Of a stretch of 64,000 bases of DNA, positions 1 through 12,189 are shown in pieces. The position numbers and the translations under genes are program-made. Below the pieces are notes generated by a model. It worked only from the letters and a program-made list of their open reading frames with translations, was not told the DNA's origin and did not search any database. Source of the stretch: Breviolum minutum Mf 1.05b.01 (Eukaryota > Sar > Dinophyceae > Suessiales > Symbiodiniaceae). The stretch spans positions 245,083 to 309,082 of the forward strand of contig DF239878.1 of NCBI GenBank assembly GCA_000507305.1. Reading direction: 5' to 3'. The number at the start of each line of letters is the position of its first letter. Positions within the stretch are counted from its first letter, which is position 1.

Positions 1-851
1 TAACGTTCTTTGATGCACCATTTTGCACAACCTTTTCATGGTCAAAGGTAATCAGATCTTGCAGACTCAATCAGGACTCAAACATGACGAAGAAGAAGTT
101 GAAAAACTCTGAGACGGGATATGAACACGGCATTGAATGTTGAAGAGTGCAGTATCAAACAAGATATTTGCAGCATTCATCGCGATCCTCATGTGTTCGC
201 CAGACCAGACAAGGCGAAGAAAAGGTACTCTTTCAGACGGAATTCCTGTCAGCATTTTGTATAGTTTTTTGATCTTAGCAGGGATTCAGGGTCGGATGAT
301 TGGCTATGGGTTTCCTTTCCAATGTGTTAAGATCCATCAAGATGCTCTAGAATGCAAGTCACAGATCTCAGCAAACTTGATTGCATTTTTGGCTAGAATC
401 AACTTCCGATGAGTTTCTTATTTTGGTGGTTTGCATTTGGCAGCATGATGGGGCATCATGCTTCGGGGGCAGCCGAGACCCAGCTCACACAGACAAGGAC
501 CGGCATGATGCCGTGGCTAACACTGACAATCACAAAATGTTTGGAGTTGGCAACAAGAAGAACCTGAGCAGGAATTCGTTTAGGAAATTTTAGGAAAATC
601 TGAAAGGCTGGAAGTCGACTCAGATCCTCTAGATGTGGACCTGCAAAGATACACAGGGACAATTTGGACATATTTGGACATTGATTGCGTTGATTGGACA
701 TGACTTTGTTGGCTTGGTTTCATTAGCTTTCTGATTTTTTTTTTTCGAATTGTGTGTGTGTGATCCGCTTGTTTTACATCCGTTTTTCAGTCTTTCTCCA
801 TCTCCGTAATAAAAAAGAGCTAAAAGCTATTGCCAAAGTCACCTTCTTCAG
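1..851. other. No supportable gene
   Basis: Only short open frames with no protein-like composition and no convincing exon borders. A short T-run lies near 735-745. I see nothing else that can be named. Confidence 0.4.
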
Positions 852-1886
852 GCACTCTAGTGGGTGCCGGCAGCACGACAGCAGTTCAGCAACAAGGTAA
901 CGTATGCATGTTTTTGTGAGCGATTTGGTCGGGTGAGTACAAGATGCCAAGATTGAAGGGTATAAACAGTATGGACGGTGCCAGCACCGTCTTTGAGTGT
1001 TTTCTTCGTCTACTTTACTTGAATAAAAGATAATTATTACAGATCCTTGCTGATGATATCTGACTATCAAACTTTGTTTAAGAGCTTTGCTGTACAGCCC
1101 TGTAAAATTGTGAAGTGGAACCTGAAAAGCCATTCGAAGCGAAAACCATCGAAAACCAATCATCAATCATCATGATATATCATGATGATTCATGTTGTTT
1201 CATGTTCCTTTTGCAAGGACCCTGGCCATCTGCATCCTGTGCCGAGAAAATGGAGAGGACAGCTTGAGCACTGATTTTTGGAGTGACCTTCAGGAGTTGC
1301 TGTAAGAATTTTCAACCCTACTTCTGTGTGTGTAAAGTCAGGAAGCAGGATCGGACTGGTGCTTCTTTTTGGATATCGGATATCGCGTGAATTTTCTGAC
1401 TTAAATTCTCTATTCTCCTTCTGTTCAATCTGTTCAGCGGACCGCTTCCAGGATCTTTGAGGCTCCCAGATCCAATGCTCAGGCATCGGCTGACAAAGTG
1501 AGACGGGCAAAGCCTGATGAGGCTGCGGAGAGGCCCGATGGAAGGGGAGACTTGTAGAAACGTCTTGCTGGTAGCTGGAACGTTTTGTATCCAACCTGGG
1601 AGGCCTGTTTTGCAGAAACTTAGAAACAAAACCCCTTTACTGTACATATCTTTGTTTCGTTCTTTTTGTTAGCATGTTTTTTTTGTTTTTTACGTTTTCT
1701 ACGTTTTTGTTGCTTCTTTTCTCCAGGGTCAGCGCCCTGGTCGCCGAGATGAAAGTGCTCGAGGCGCTTTTTGCGAAAAGCGAGGCCGAAGAGAAAGCTC
1801 CAGAAGCGCCGGCGGCGAAAAAGGCCAAACTTGGACCTGGAGAGGCACCGAAATCGGCACGGAGATCGGCACGAATCAGATCATAA
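852..1886 (+). CDS. 3' end of an unrecognised multi-exon gene, basic alanine-rich C-terminus
   Basis: Proposed exons are 852-896 (weakest), 1218-1301, 1452-1553 and 1727-1886, ending in TAA. Every junction is phase 2. The acceptors all read AG|G and the donors are GT (GTAACG, GTAAGA, GTAGAA), so the pieces join without a stop. The last exon starts after a pyrimidine-rich run ending CTCCAG. It is clearly richer in G+C than its surroundings and encodes an Ala/Glu/Lys-rich stretch ending in KSARRSARIRS. The basic, low-complexity tail could be a nuclear localisation or nucleic-acid contact region, but that is inference. No known domain was recognised. The 5' end of the gene is not identified and may lie upstream of the window. 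The alternative is that only the last two exons are real. Confidence 0.5.
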
Positions 1887-3204
1887 GGATCTTATCGTCG
1901 AGTTCAAGCCTTTCCCCAAGTCTTTGCATTTTTAGGACAAATCAAGAAAACATTATGTGCCATGATTCATGATGCTTCATTTCCTGGCTGTGAAAGGGTG
2001 ATTCATATTCTCTCAGAGAAACAGCATGAAAGCTCCCAAAACTCCCAAGAGACAAACAGGACACCTTTTTCTTCGCTCCTCGAAACACTCGCGAAGGCGA
2101 CGGACCTGAGAGATGTATCCAGACCTGCTAGGCCCAGCCAGAAAGCGTCCAAGGTGAGACCAGGACGGCCTGGAGGGATGTGATGATTTTTATGGACGCT
2201 TTGTGGAAGTGATGGCACCAATGTTGATTGTTTTTGGGGTGAGTAAAGCAGTTACTCCAATGTTTTTTGGGCTCAAGGTGGCTTAGTTATTACGGTATGT
2301 CTGAATTAAACATTCCGAGCAATACTCAGACATTTGGCTCTTGCGGGCTTTTGCTACATATTTATCTTTCTTTAACAAAAAATCCGGTCCAGCAAGTATG
2401 AAATTCTGAAAGGACTGTTTTTATGCCTTTTTTGGATTTTCACCTCTCGGGCAGTCACCAACATTCACCCATCTCTCAAGGTGACGCCCAGATCCTGTGC
2501 AACGCCCAAGCCCAGCCAAAAGGCGTCACAAAATGAACCAAAAATGAACAGAAACATTTGCACATTTGTTCACTTCGTTTGAAGCAAATTCTGCCATCAT
2601 TTGTGGTCAACAGGTTTGTAGAATCATCCAGAATTCCAGACTTTTAGGGTTACAGGTACGATTGGATCAGTTTTCCTCAATCGGGATGGTATGGATGGCA
2701 ACCGGTGTGGATTTGTCATGATTTGTCTCACTTGTTTTGCATGCTTGGATGCCTCCGTGGCAGCGCTGATGTTTACTTTGCTGCGCTAAATGTCTTGCCG
2801 CCTTGCCCATGCTTCGATGCTTCGATGCTTCCATGCTTCGTTTGTCCTCCCTTCGTCCTTGTTTTCCTCTTTGTTTCCGCCGTCCTCGGGTGCGTTTCAT
2901 TTGCATTACTTACCAATCTCGCAATCTCGTCAGTCGTTTCTGCAGTTCTCATACGACGACTCCTGCCTTTAGAAAAGTCTACTTTTGCGCGTTCTTTATT
3001 TGTTTGGAATTTGCGTGGCATCATTTTGGCGGTTCTGTTCGCCTGGTTTGCTCAGCAACTGCAAACATGGGAAGAGTATCAGTTTCTCAGTTTTCTCTCT
3101 TTTTCAATTTATGGATTAGAAAGAAACTCCGGAATCTGGTTTGCAAGCTTTTTCAATGTTTCTTGGTGGAATATCAGTCTCATACACTCCGTGGAGTTTA
3201 TTAC

Positions 3205-3240
3205 TTGTATATATATTATATATATATATATTACTTAGTA
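3205..3240. repeat. AT-rich microsatellite
   Basis: Near-perfect alternation of TA/ATAT words. Similar short tracts occur at about 4,185-4,200, 32,618-32,638, 34,645-34,664, 47,970-47,990, 54,145-54,163 and 56,170-56,185. Confidence 0.7.
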
Positions 3241-4374
3241 TCTTATTATACTAAGTATACTGGTACGATTTCAATTCCTTATGATTTGTTCAATCAAACA
3301 GACCAGTCATGACATGTCATAACCGCCTTTGGAGGTTCCTAAAATCTCCGTTGGGGTGGCCAAAGGTGAGTCCAGGAATCCGAGATTGGATGTGTTAACT
3401 TGACATACTTCCAACACCTACAAAACTTGTCCATGCATTGGAGGTTTCACAGGATTCAAAGTGCACGGAAGTACATATAGTCATGCCCCACTCTACCCAG
3501 AAAGCACTCAAACTTTTTCCAAGCGGCCAACAGCACTGCTTGAGGTTTCAGAGGAGCCTCTTGCCAAGACCGTCGTTACCTGAATATGGTGTCGAAACAT
3601 TCTTTTGACCACTCATCGCAGTGCTTTACTTGAAGTGTGCAGCATGCAACATCATGCAACATACGCGACCGCCACAATGGTCAGGTTCGGCCAACAACAA
3701 AGCTGTCGACACAAGCGGCAACAGCATCGTGGCAGCGTCAGGAGCTTCACGAGAGCTTAAACTTACACGGTACAAACTTGTACAAACTACACAAACACAA
3801 TTAGTGATATATTACATTATATTACTGATGGATTGTATGAATTGTTTTTTTTACTGAAAAGTTGACATGTTGTTCGCACTTCCGAAGCTCTCCATGGTCA
3901 GAAGGGGAAATCCGAGCTTTTTGGCTTTTTGGATGACCTGGCATCCAAATGTCATCGACCAAATTCTTCAGGACGCAAATTCGCTGGTATGAACCTCGAT
4001 TGAATACACGGAATAGAGAGCATGAGACAATGAGGGATGAATCTGAGGTGACACTAGGAATATGTTTGCTTATGCACTTGAATGCACTTGATATACAGCA
4101 TGTGTACAGATAATATTTGTATATACATATATATGTATTGGATTATATTGATTGTGTTTGTATTATCTCAATATTGTAGATATAAATTATATATATATAT
4201 GTGGCTGCGGCTCAAAACGTAACGTTTGGATCAAGCGCCGGTCCTTTGTGTCCAGACCCCCAATCCAGACCTTTCCAAGGGAGTTGATCCAGACTTTCGG
4301 AATGATATAATGTATAGTTGATGTCTGGTCCAGTGATGGTTGCATGTTTTTGGGTTTCCTGCCCGGCAGTTATT

Positions 4375-4530
4375 CACCCTGCCAAGCAGCCAAACAACAA
4401 AGCCACGCTGCCAAGCTGTCAAGCTTCCAAGCTGCACTTGTCGTAAAGCCAGGCTGGTAAGCCGTCAAGCAGTCAAGCTGCAACTGTTGCGCATCCAAGC
4501 TGTCAAACTGCCAAGCTGACACATCCCCCC
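4375..4530. repeat. Imperfect GCCAAGCTG minisatellite
   Basis: About a dozen diverged copies of a roughly 10-base word (GCCAAGCTGT, GTCAAGCTTC, GCCAAGCAGC). A smaller patch of the same word recurs near 6,000-6,030. No coding signal. Confidence 0.6.
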
Positions 4531-6109
4531 AACTACTAAAGGTCTAAGACCAGACCTTTTGGGGTATGAAAATCCAAAGGTCTAGAATGGTAGTCCAGAC
4601 CTGTGAGTGTTCCTGTAATTTTGTTTTAAGCTTGGGTAAGTCCATTTCAGGCCTTTCAGACCCATCGATCCTCTTTGCGGACGTAGCTTTGGATTTTGGA
4701 GTTGGGTTTTGGGATTCTGGATCTTGGATTTTGGTGTTTAGGTGCACCCTACCAGGCATTTTAATGGTATTTTTTGTAGTCCGTTTTTTTGTTATTTTGT
4801 CCTGCCTGCCTGTCAGAAGGTTTTTGAAAAAGGCGCTCACGCAAGCCTTTGCAACAGCAACGGTGCATATTATTTTTTATTTTTTTCAGGGATATCTCAA
4901 AACTTTGAATGACAATGACCCCCCACTGAGAAGTGGATGGCTCTCTGAAGGTCATAGTCATCCAATTTCTGTGAGTTTTTCATGAATTAAATGACAATGT
5001 CGCCCACTGAAAAGTGGCTACTACTGAGAAGTAGTTAGTGCCGAAATGCACTAGTCATTGTCATTGTCATTAAATTCATTATCACCCCCATTTGTCCGGA
5101 GCCTCTCACTTGTTGTGGTTTGTTTCTGAAACACGAGTGTTTGTTTGCTGGTAGCAGTTGTCTTGCCGTTCTGCACTAGGAGTTGTTGATATACAATATA
5201 CATATTAGATATCTAAGTCACTAGGTGGCAGGCGCAGTATTGAATGTTTGTGTGGTATGCGCACCCTCTCACGCCATACGCACGCAAACAAAACTCTCGC
5301 AATTTTTTCAGCGCCTTTTTGGAGTTTCCTTCAAATTTTTGCAAGAAGCGTTCATGACCCGAACTTTGCATGATGCTTGGTGATTTCAACTTTGATACTT
5401 TGCTCACTGTGCTTGATGTTCTTCATTTTTTGTGTTTCATGTTTTTTGGGGGGTTACCTCATTGAAGGGTGTTTGTATACTAGAGATTATTTAATGCATT
5501 AATCACTTTAATTGAAAGTGGCGGGTGAAGTATTTAGCGTTATTTGTGGTAGGTGCAGCCTCTCTTAGGCCTAGTGTATGCAAACAAAACATTTTGGGTG
5601 GCGTGTTGATATTGAATGAACTTGATGCATGTTGGGTGTTCAGTTGTTTGTTTTTGTTTTTAGGGGGTCTATGATGATGATTCCCAAGGGGTCCAAACCC
5701 AAAGGTCTAGAATGGTTTTTTCATGGAATTTTAGCGTTTTAAAGGTCTAACATGACTGTCCCAGGGAATAGTTATTTTTTCTGAACTGCAAAGATTCATG
5801 AAACAAGCCCATCAAAAACCATCTTAGACCCTGGTCCGCGTAGGCACAAGGGGTGGTCTAATGCTAGGGGTGCGTCATGCTGGGCCCCCTTGGAGAATTC
5901 CATGTCAGACCCAACAAAAAAGGTTTAAATTGAAAAACCCAAGGGGGGGACCCCACCATTGTAGTCGGGGGGATGCTGACACTGTTGATGTTGTAAGGCC
6001 AGGCTGCCAAGCAGCCAAGCTGTACACTTGCTGCCTGCACACCTTGCCGTCCTTTTCTTGTCATACGGCACCCAAGCTGCAACATACACAAACAGGTGGG
6101 CCCACTTCT

Positions 6110-6185
6110 GGGCCGATCCAGACCCGGATCCAGACCGACCCAGACCCGATCCACGCCACAACCATCTCCGATCCAGACCACAACC
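6110..6185. repeat. GATCCAGACC minisatellite
   Basis: Repeated GATCCAGACC / GACCCAGACC words in tandem with small changes. Short open frames across it on the minus strand (Gly/Ser/Val-rich) are products of the repeat. Confidence 0.6.
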
Positions 6186-7567
6186 AGCTCCGTGTTAAAA
6201 CTTGTGATTGTTTGGTTTGTTTCCTTTCTTCAAGCTGCTGGTTCACAATCCATTAACTTTGGAACTCATGTCAACGGTACCAAGAGTGCTTACAGTCAAG
6301 TTGAATCCGAAATGTGGGCACCCAGCTGGAATAGATGTCTTTGCCTTTCCATGTGGCTTTTGGTCAAGCCACAGAGTCATGTAGACATATGATGTCATAT
6401 CATGAAAACATGATCTTCTAGTTGGAGCCTTGGAAACTTCTGAATCATGCCCCTTTACCTATTCCCCTCGCTCCAGACGTGCGGATCAGCGCGGGACGAT
6501 CCAGAAGGTTTTTAGAATTTTTTACAGCCATATCCATATGATGTAAATTCAATTATATGAATCGTATTAGATTGATATGCTTTGATATGCCTGCTCACCT
6601 TGCACTGTGAAGGTCGAGCCTGGAGAACCTGAAGCTGAGGAACCTGAAGCTGAGGAACCTCCGGAGCCTTCGGAGTCTTGGCTTCATGCGATCGGAGATG
6701 TGAAGCATCAGTCGATGAGTCGACACGTAATCCACGTGTAGTCCACATTTGTCGCTCAAGTTGTTCAAGTTCACGTCCGTTTCATGTCTATCCATACACC
6801 TTTGCCCATGTGGTTGGTGATAAGTTGTCATTGCATTTTGCCGCGCATCAGTCGGATGCGAATGTTTCCACAATATGTTTCCGTATGCTTCCCCCTTGCT
6901 CCTGACACGAGCTTGTCCCAAGCTTCTCGTGTTGCAGATTTTCCTGTCACGTCATATCACATCCAAGCGTCCATATTTTCCACCGTTTCCCTTTTGATTT
7001 TATAGCATTTGATATGTGCACATGGACACGATGAAAAACAATTTGATAATGCGTACAGACTCCGATTTTTATTATATATAGAGCTTAGCATTTTAATGCA
7101 GAATAGAATGTGTAAATATGATATGTATTTAGATGTGTTGTATTTAACTGTTTAATTGCACATACCACAAACTATTCATGTATATGGTATAACAAGCGAC
7201 TCGAAATAAGATCTCCCATGCACACTTTGTTTGCTATTGTATGTATATTTTCATCCTCCATCGTCCTAGGATGCTAAACAGAAAGACTTCCGGGATTGGC
7301 TGCAACGCTTGGATCTAGGCCAATCAATCAGCTTGGATCAAACTTGAATTTTGTGGATCATGGAAACTTTTGTTGGGGACGATTCAAAACATGGATTTGA
7401 GACGAAAGAAGTATGTGCATTGTTTGCACCCTTCAATTTGCAAGCTGAATAGTCTGCGTAGAAACTTTGGTGCAAGGTGGATCCGGACGCGAGATCTAGG
7501 TATTCCAGCTCTTCCCATTTCCCTTTCACGGGAAGCAAGAGTCGGACATGGAGACGGACGATTTTTA

Positions 7568-7585
7568 GGAGAGAGAGAGAGAGAT
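7568..7585. repeat. (GA)n microsatellite
   Basis: Uninterrupted GA dinucleotide run. Confidence 0.8.
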
Positions 7586-7947
7586 TGAAATAGATGGAAA
7601 TAGTGGAATGAAATGGAATGAATAGAAAGCCTTGAACGCCATTGAATCCTGTATAGATGCATCGCACCAATGCCTTTTGACAGGCCACAAAGGAACATTG
7701 ATGCGATACTTTAACGCGTTAAGAGCCCAGATGTCATGTCCAGAGGCAAAACATTATTTGCATGGACAAGTTGTATTTGTATGTTTGTCAAAGGAACTTT
7801 CCATATAGTGAAAATATGAATGAATATGATGATGGCATCCGAGTTGTGTTCACCAACTTTTCAGCTATACGCAATGTGTTCCGAGCATGCTCATATCTCA
7901 CATCCATTGGGGTTTTCCGGCTCCATGTGCAACTTTAAAGTGTTTTT

Positions 7948-8199
7948 TTGGGATACGGACCTCCCATGCCTCTCACACGTTTTTCTTTGACGAAACTGAC
8001 TATGGTGAGATCGGCAATAAGGTTGAAGGAGCAGTTCGACTGCGACTTGAAGCTGCTGAAGTGTACTCAGCTCGCTCGAGAAGTTCGTGAAGATCAAAGC
8101 GTGGTGGACATCATTGAGCCCAACCTCTGGACAAGTTGCAATATTGAGAAGAGATTGCACAAGCTGATCTTGGCCAAAGGCATCTTTGCTTTAGACTGA
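7948..8199 (+). CDS. Probable terminal exon, unrecognised protein
   Basis: Open frame ending in TGA at 8,197-8,199. Its last 58 residues, from about 8,022 after an AG|G acceptor candidate, have a normal charged composition (LKEQFDCDLKLLKC near the start, KGIFALD at the end). A second frame over 7,975-8,090 is also protein-like and acidic, so the frame is not certain. No domain recognised. Confidence 0.35.
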   Translation: MGYGPPMPLTRFSLTKLTMVRSAIRLKEQFDCDLKLLKCTQLAREVREDQSVVDIIEPNLWTSCNIEKRLHKLILAKGIFALD

Positions 8200-8390
8200 C
8201 AAGATCTCAGAGATCTCCAAAGCTTCAGACTCAGAGCTCTTGAAAGAACGGGTTGGAAAGGGCAAAATATGGCCAAATGATAGAATAAGATACAGGAACC
8301 ATTCACACGCAGCCGGCATTCGTTTCACCTCTAGTTTGTTGACCGACGAAACAAAAAGATCAAGCAATTTCATCAAGTGAATCATGTGTT

Positions 8391-8576
8391 TCAGACTTTT
8401 GCTTGGATGGCTTTAAAGATGCCAAAGTCAACACGTGCAGCCTCCTTGATGACTGAGCCAGGATTTGTGGTGTGTTGAGCAAGTGACCTCACAAAATGTT
8501 TGTTTCTTGCCACTGCATCGTTGGGTGAGGGCATGATAGCAAGCTGAAAATAGCTGAATTCTTCAACTTGGACAAC
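8391..8576 (-). CDS. Terminal exon of a minus-strand gene, unrecognised
   Basis: Read on the minus strand, an acceptor (GCCGGCAG|G) at 8,577 is followed by about 61 in-frame residues and a TGA at 8,391-8,393. The composition is ordinary soluble protein, with segments VVQVEEFSYFQ and FGIFKAIQAKV. Upstream of the acceptor the sequence becomes a CA/GT tract and stops looking coding, which supports the border. It is convergent with the plus-strand exon ending at 8,199. No family recognised. Confidence 0.5.
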   Translation of the reverse strand, partial: VVQVEEFSYFQLAIMPSPNDAVARNKHFVRSLAQHTTNPGSVIKEAARVDFGIFKAIQAKV

Positions 8577-8684
8577 CTGCCGGCACAACGACACATCAGA
8601 CACATCACAACCGATTGCAGTGTGACCACACACACACACACATCCCATCAAAGCATCCTTGTGCCACGCGCGGGTTGAGTAGCC

Positions 8685-8877
8685 TTGTCTTCTGAGTCAA
8701 GGCGAGAGTTGATCAGTTCAACCTGTGATTGGGTGCTGATGGGTGCTGATAAATGGTTGGTGTTGATCCAGATTGAAGCGGCTGATGCGGATATACCTGG
8801 AAGCCACCCACAAGCATTGAATCATTGCCAGTTGCTGTTAGGAATGACGCCTGTGCCTTATGAAGGAAGATGGGAAG
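8685..8877 (+). CDS. Candidate internal exon, unrecognised
   Basis: Open frame with protein-like content (core WLVLIQIEAADADIPG) ending at a donor-like GGGAAG|GTAAAAGG at 8,878. The start of the exon is not fixed. No family recognised. Confidence 0.35.
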
Positions 8878-9948
8878 GTAAAAGGAGATTCATACGTCAA
8901 GGGCCTTTGTTCAGGTTTTTGTGAGGGTTCTTCAAACCCTGTTTGGGCCACAGCCAGCAGGCAAAGGGTCATTCCGGGATTTTGGAGTTTGGAAAATTGG
9001 CCAAAGCTTGGATTTTGCATAAGATAAATTGCAGACCTTGCCAACTCCCGTAATTTTTTGGGACTGACATTACGTTTGAAAAACCATGAAAACAAAACAG
9101 GTTAGTGGCACGTGGTGATCGAATTGTGCAATTCGTCAGCCAACCTGCCGGAAGGTTTGCGGACGTTGGCTGTAGCTCCCAATGGTGCAGGGCAACCCAG
9201 TCTTTTCGGGCATTTGTGTCGATGGATGTCATTGGCATGTTTAGATTCCTTCGAAGATCCATTAATCCTCCCTTTAAATTGAAGTGCCATTGGAAAAATT
9301 GGAAAACCCTTGAATCAGTTCATGTATCAACATCCATTCAATATCCATGCGTAAATTAGACATGTACAGACAGTTATCTAATATTATATATACGTATTTA
9401 TATATACATATCATATCATCATATCCATCCAGCCCGCACTTGGACAAAGCAAATGCGGCAAGGCCAGAGTGCCAACTCGACTTACCGAATTGCAGGAGAT
9501 TTCTCCGTCTTAAATCTACTGACATACGAGAAGGACATAGAAAGATTAGAAAATCACTCAATCTTTATGGCAGTGGGATTGTAGCTGACTGAGCTTCAAA
9601 GAGCCTGATCAAGTGTGGTCACGTTCAAACAAAAGAAGTTCTCGTTGTACTTTAGATATCTTTAGATTTCAACATTTTGTGCACTGTTTTGTCATTGTCT
9701 TCAGTTGTCTTCGATTTTTCTTCCGCAGACTGCATTTGTGAGGCTTGACGTCTCCTCACCGCTGTCAACCAAGAATAAGGACGATTGCCGGACGATTGCA
9801 ACAGCATTTGCAGTCCAATTTTCACAACAATCATAGTGCAATCATAGTGCAATCTGGGTTTCTCACGAAGTGTTACAAAGTGTTTCATCTGGAGCCGTTC
9901 GGTTCCTGCCACTCTATCACTGCATCACTGCACCGGAGTGAACGTGCC

Positions 9949-12189
9949 ATGGTTAAGTTGCGCCAGTCCAGTATCACTTTGTTGGCCTTGATTGGCTATA
10001 TTGGCTTGAGTTTGGAAGGCTTGGTCTTTGTAGCACCATTTCTACAACTACCAAATGGTCACATTTTGAGGACAAAAATTCATCCCGATGTGAACCAGGA
10101 GATTTTGAAGAAATTCATGGACAATCTCCCTTTTCGTTCCATGACCTATCACACAGTTTCCTCCGGTGAAAATCTGGTTTGCCTCATTCCAACTTCTGGT
10201 GATCAGTTCCGGATGAGTTCTTCACCAGGCCACGGTTTAAGAGCTCGAAGTTCTTCCAAGGCAGGAACACTGTTCATTCGTCATGATCAGATGTGTGTTT
10301 TAACAAAGGGCTACAGTCGAGACCATGAATCCTTCATGCCCCCGGTGCTCTATGTTGTGGAAGAGGACTTACCTACGTTATTGGCCTTTGGTCAAAAAGC
10401 CAAACATTGCCAGTTGGAACAAGAAAAAAAAGAGCCATTGACCCTCACGTTCACACGTGATGTGCGAGGTATGAGTCGAGGTATGGTAGGTATGGTTGGA
10501 GATGGAGGTTTTCTCAATGTCGAGACTAGCAAGATTGTCACTGGCAACAAAAAGGTTGATGAAGTTCTGGGCCTGATTCGTGCGAAGACACGGGAGCATT
10601 GGTTAGTTCCACCAAAGGAAGTGGTGCGGCTCTTAACTACAGGTGATGCTAAAGGCCTGGAGGGTACCGATGGTTACTTGTTTCCCCCAATGGTGATCGG
10701 CAATGGGGTCTTGATGGAGTTTGGAAATTATGCACACAGTGGGCCTATCAACATACTAGCTCAACTGTTTGAAGACGGCATTACAAAGGAGGAAATTGCG
10801 ATCCTGAAGCGTTTTTTCCAAAAGCTCAAGGATACCAACCTGCCTTATTTACGCTCCCTTGACTTGACCATGATTTGCGACTGTTTTGACAACTTCTTTG
10901 CCTGGGACAAAGCTCAAACAGTCGCCGAAGTGCGTTCATGGCTGGTTTGTGTTCGAATTTCCTTATCACTTTGACTTTGGAAAAGGACTTCGTCGTCTCC
11001 CCGAACTTCCCAAAGTTCTCGGTTCCTTTGTGGTGGCGAGAAGGTCGGGGGCTTGGTGCAGCTACATTTCATTGTGGAGATTCCAAACAATCATTTGCCA
11101 CTTTGTTTACTGCCAACTTTCCGCTTCTTGTTCATCTTCGCTTTGACTTGCCAAAGTCAAATGTTCATCTTCAAGATCTAGCTGTCAAAGCTCGGATGAT
11201 TATTGAGGAGCATGTGCCACTTCAGGGAGCCATTTTATTCCGTGGCCTCCCCACGGCAAATTTCACACAAGCCAGCGCTTTTATTACTTCCTTGGGTTAT
11301 ACAATCTACCAAGATCCAAGTGGTCGTGAAAAGGTGGCAAAGGGCCTCTATCATGCTTCATTGAGTGTTCCGAAAGATATCAACATTGCCCCGCATCAAG
11401 AGCACATTGTGTCGAGGCATCCTCCAAGCAAGTTGTTCTTGTATTGCCAGAGTCCTTCTGTGGAAGGAGGTCAGACACCACTTGTATATGCAGGAGATGT
11501 ATGGGATTCCCTTCAATCCGAGACACAAGATCAGTTGCGCCGTCGAGGCATTCGCTTTGAAATGGTGAGGGGCAATGCGGCCAAATCCAACAACCCCGTG
11601 AGCTTTGCTCGCAGTTGGCAAGACCATTTCCTGACGAATGACTTGGAGGCTGCAGTCAACAAGGCCGCAGAGCAGTTTGACGGTACAGTCACAGTGGACG
11701 AACACGACAATATCATTCTGTGTAGTACTGTCCTGCAAGCAGTCAAAGTGATCGAAGGAAAGGAAATATATCACTCACAACTACAGAACATTTACAGCCT
11801 CAAATGGCTATGGGGGGATGCTGACGCGTACGTGCCGAAAGAGATTGTGGAAGATGTTATGGGTGCTGTTGGAAGCCGGCCGTGGTCTTCCCATGGCAGG
11901 CTGGTGTTGCAAAATCATTCCTTGAGACTTGTCATCAAGGAAGCAACAATGCAAACTACCTACTTCATAAGCTTCTGTTTATTCTTCATCAGCATGTGGT
12001 TTTGGTAATGTTTTTCATTTTGCATTCAGTCACACACGGAGTGACTGCGAATGCCTGGAACTCGAACTTGAAACTCTTGAAACTTGTCAGGCCGGTGATG
12101 TGCTTGCGGTCGACAATGCCTTGGTCTTGCATGGCCGACTATCCTATCAGGGCTGCAGATACATGGCGACAGGGCTGACGCATGATTAG
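9949..12189 (+). CDS. Fusion: cucumopine-synthase-like domain plus TauD/TfdA-like Fe(II)/2OG dioxygenase
   Basis: Three exons, 9949-10929, 10986-11881 and 12030-12189, give 678 codons in frame (2,037 nt). Intron 1 (56 nt, GT-AG, phase 0, acceptor AG|G) is well defined. The exact borders of intron 2 (phase 2) are less sure. ATG at 9,949 (GTGCCATGG) is preferred over upstream non-ATG starts. Residues 9-30 are a hydrophobic leader ending FVAP. Residues ~38-320 resemble the cyclophilin-like fold (NLPFRSMTYHTVSSGE) and C-terminal helical bundle (WLVPPKEVVRLLTTGD) of cucumopine synthase and relatives. Residues ~370-678 are TauD-like: GAILFRGLP, metal ligands H464 and E466 (HQE), distal GDVLAVDN...H660-G-R with R669 downstream. 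Known TauD enzymes hydroxylate or desaturate small acids using O2, Fe(II) and 2-oxoglutarate. The substrate here is unknown. Two adjacent genes is the alternative, but no stop or start separates the halves once the 56-nt intron is removed. Confidence 0.72.
10930..10985 (+). other. Phase-0 intron that joins the two enzyme domains
   Basis: GT at 10,930 and AG at 10,984-10,985 followed by G. Reading through gives an early stop at 10,972. Removing it connects the opine-synthase-like frame to the dioxygenase frame without a shift. The fusion call depends on this intron. Confidence 0.6.

Larger units (their letters stand above)
1887..7940. other. Mostly non-coding stretch with short repeats
   Basis: Six kilobases without an exon I can defend. 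Open frames here are low-complexity or translate repeats, for example the repeated ATGCTTCGATGCTTC-like words near 2,800-2,840. It also contains the AT tract, the minisatellites and the GA tract listed separately. A paired fragment resembling GCCCAGCCAGAAAGCGTC occurs near 2,128 and, diverged, near 2,510. Confidence 0.4.

Noticed and set aside
2251..2282. Sequence ending TTTTGGGCTCAAGGT, reminiscent of the end of the dinoflagellate spliced leader
   Set aside because: Only about the last dozen bases resemble it and one extra G breaks the match; the 5' half does not fit. Not enough for a spliced-leader gene or a retrogene relic.
2705..3312. Two overlapping plus-strand frames of about 170 codons
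   Set aside because: They contain repeated ATGCTTCGATGC words and chance hydrophobic AT-rich sequence, and neither frame is better than the other.
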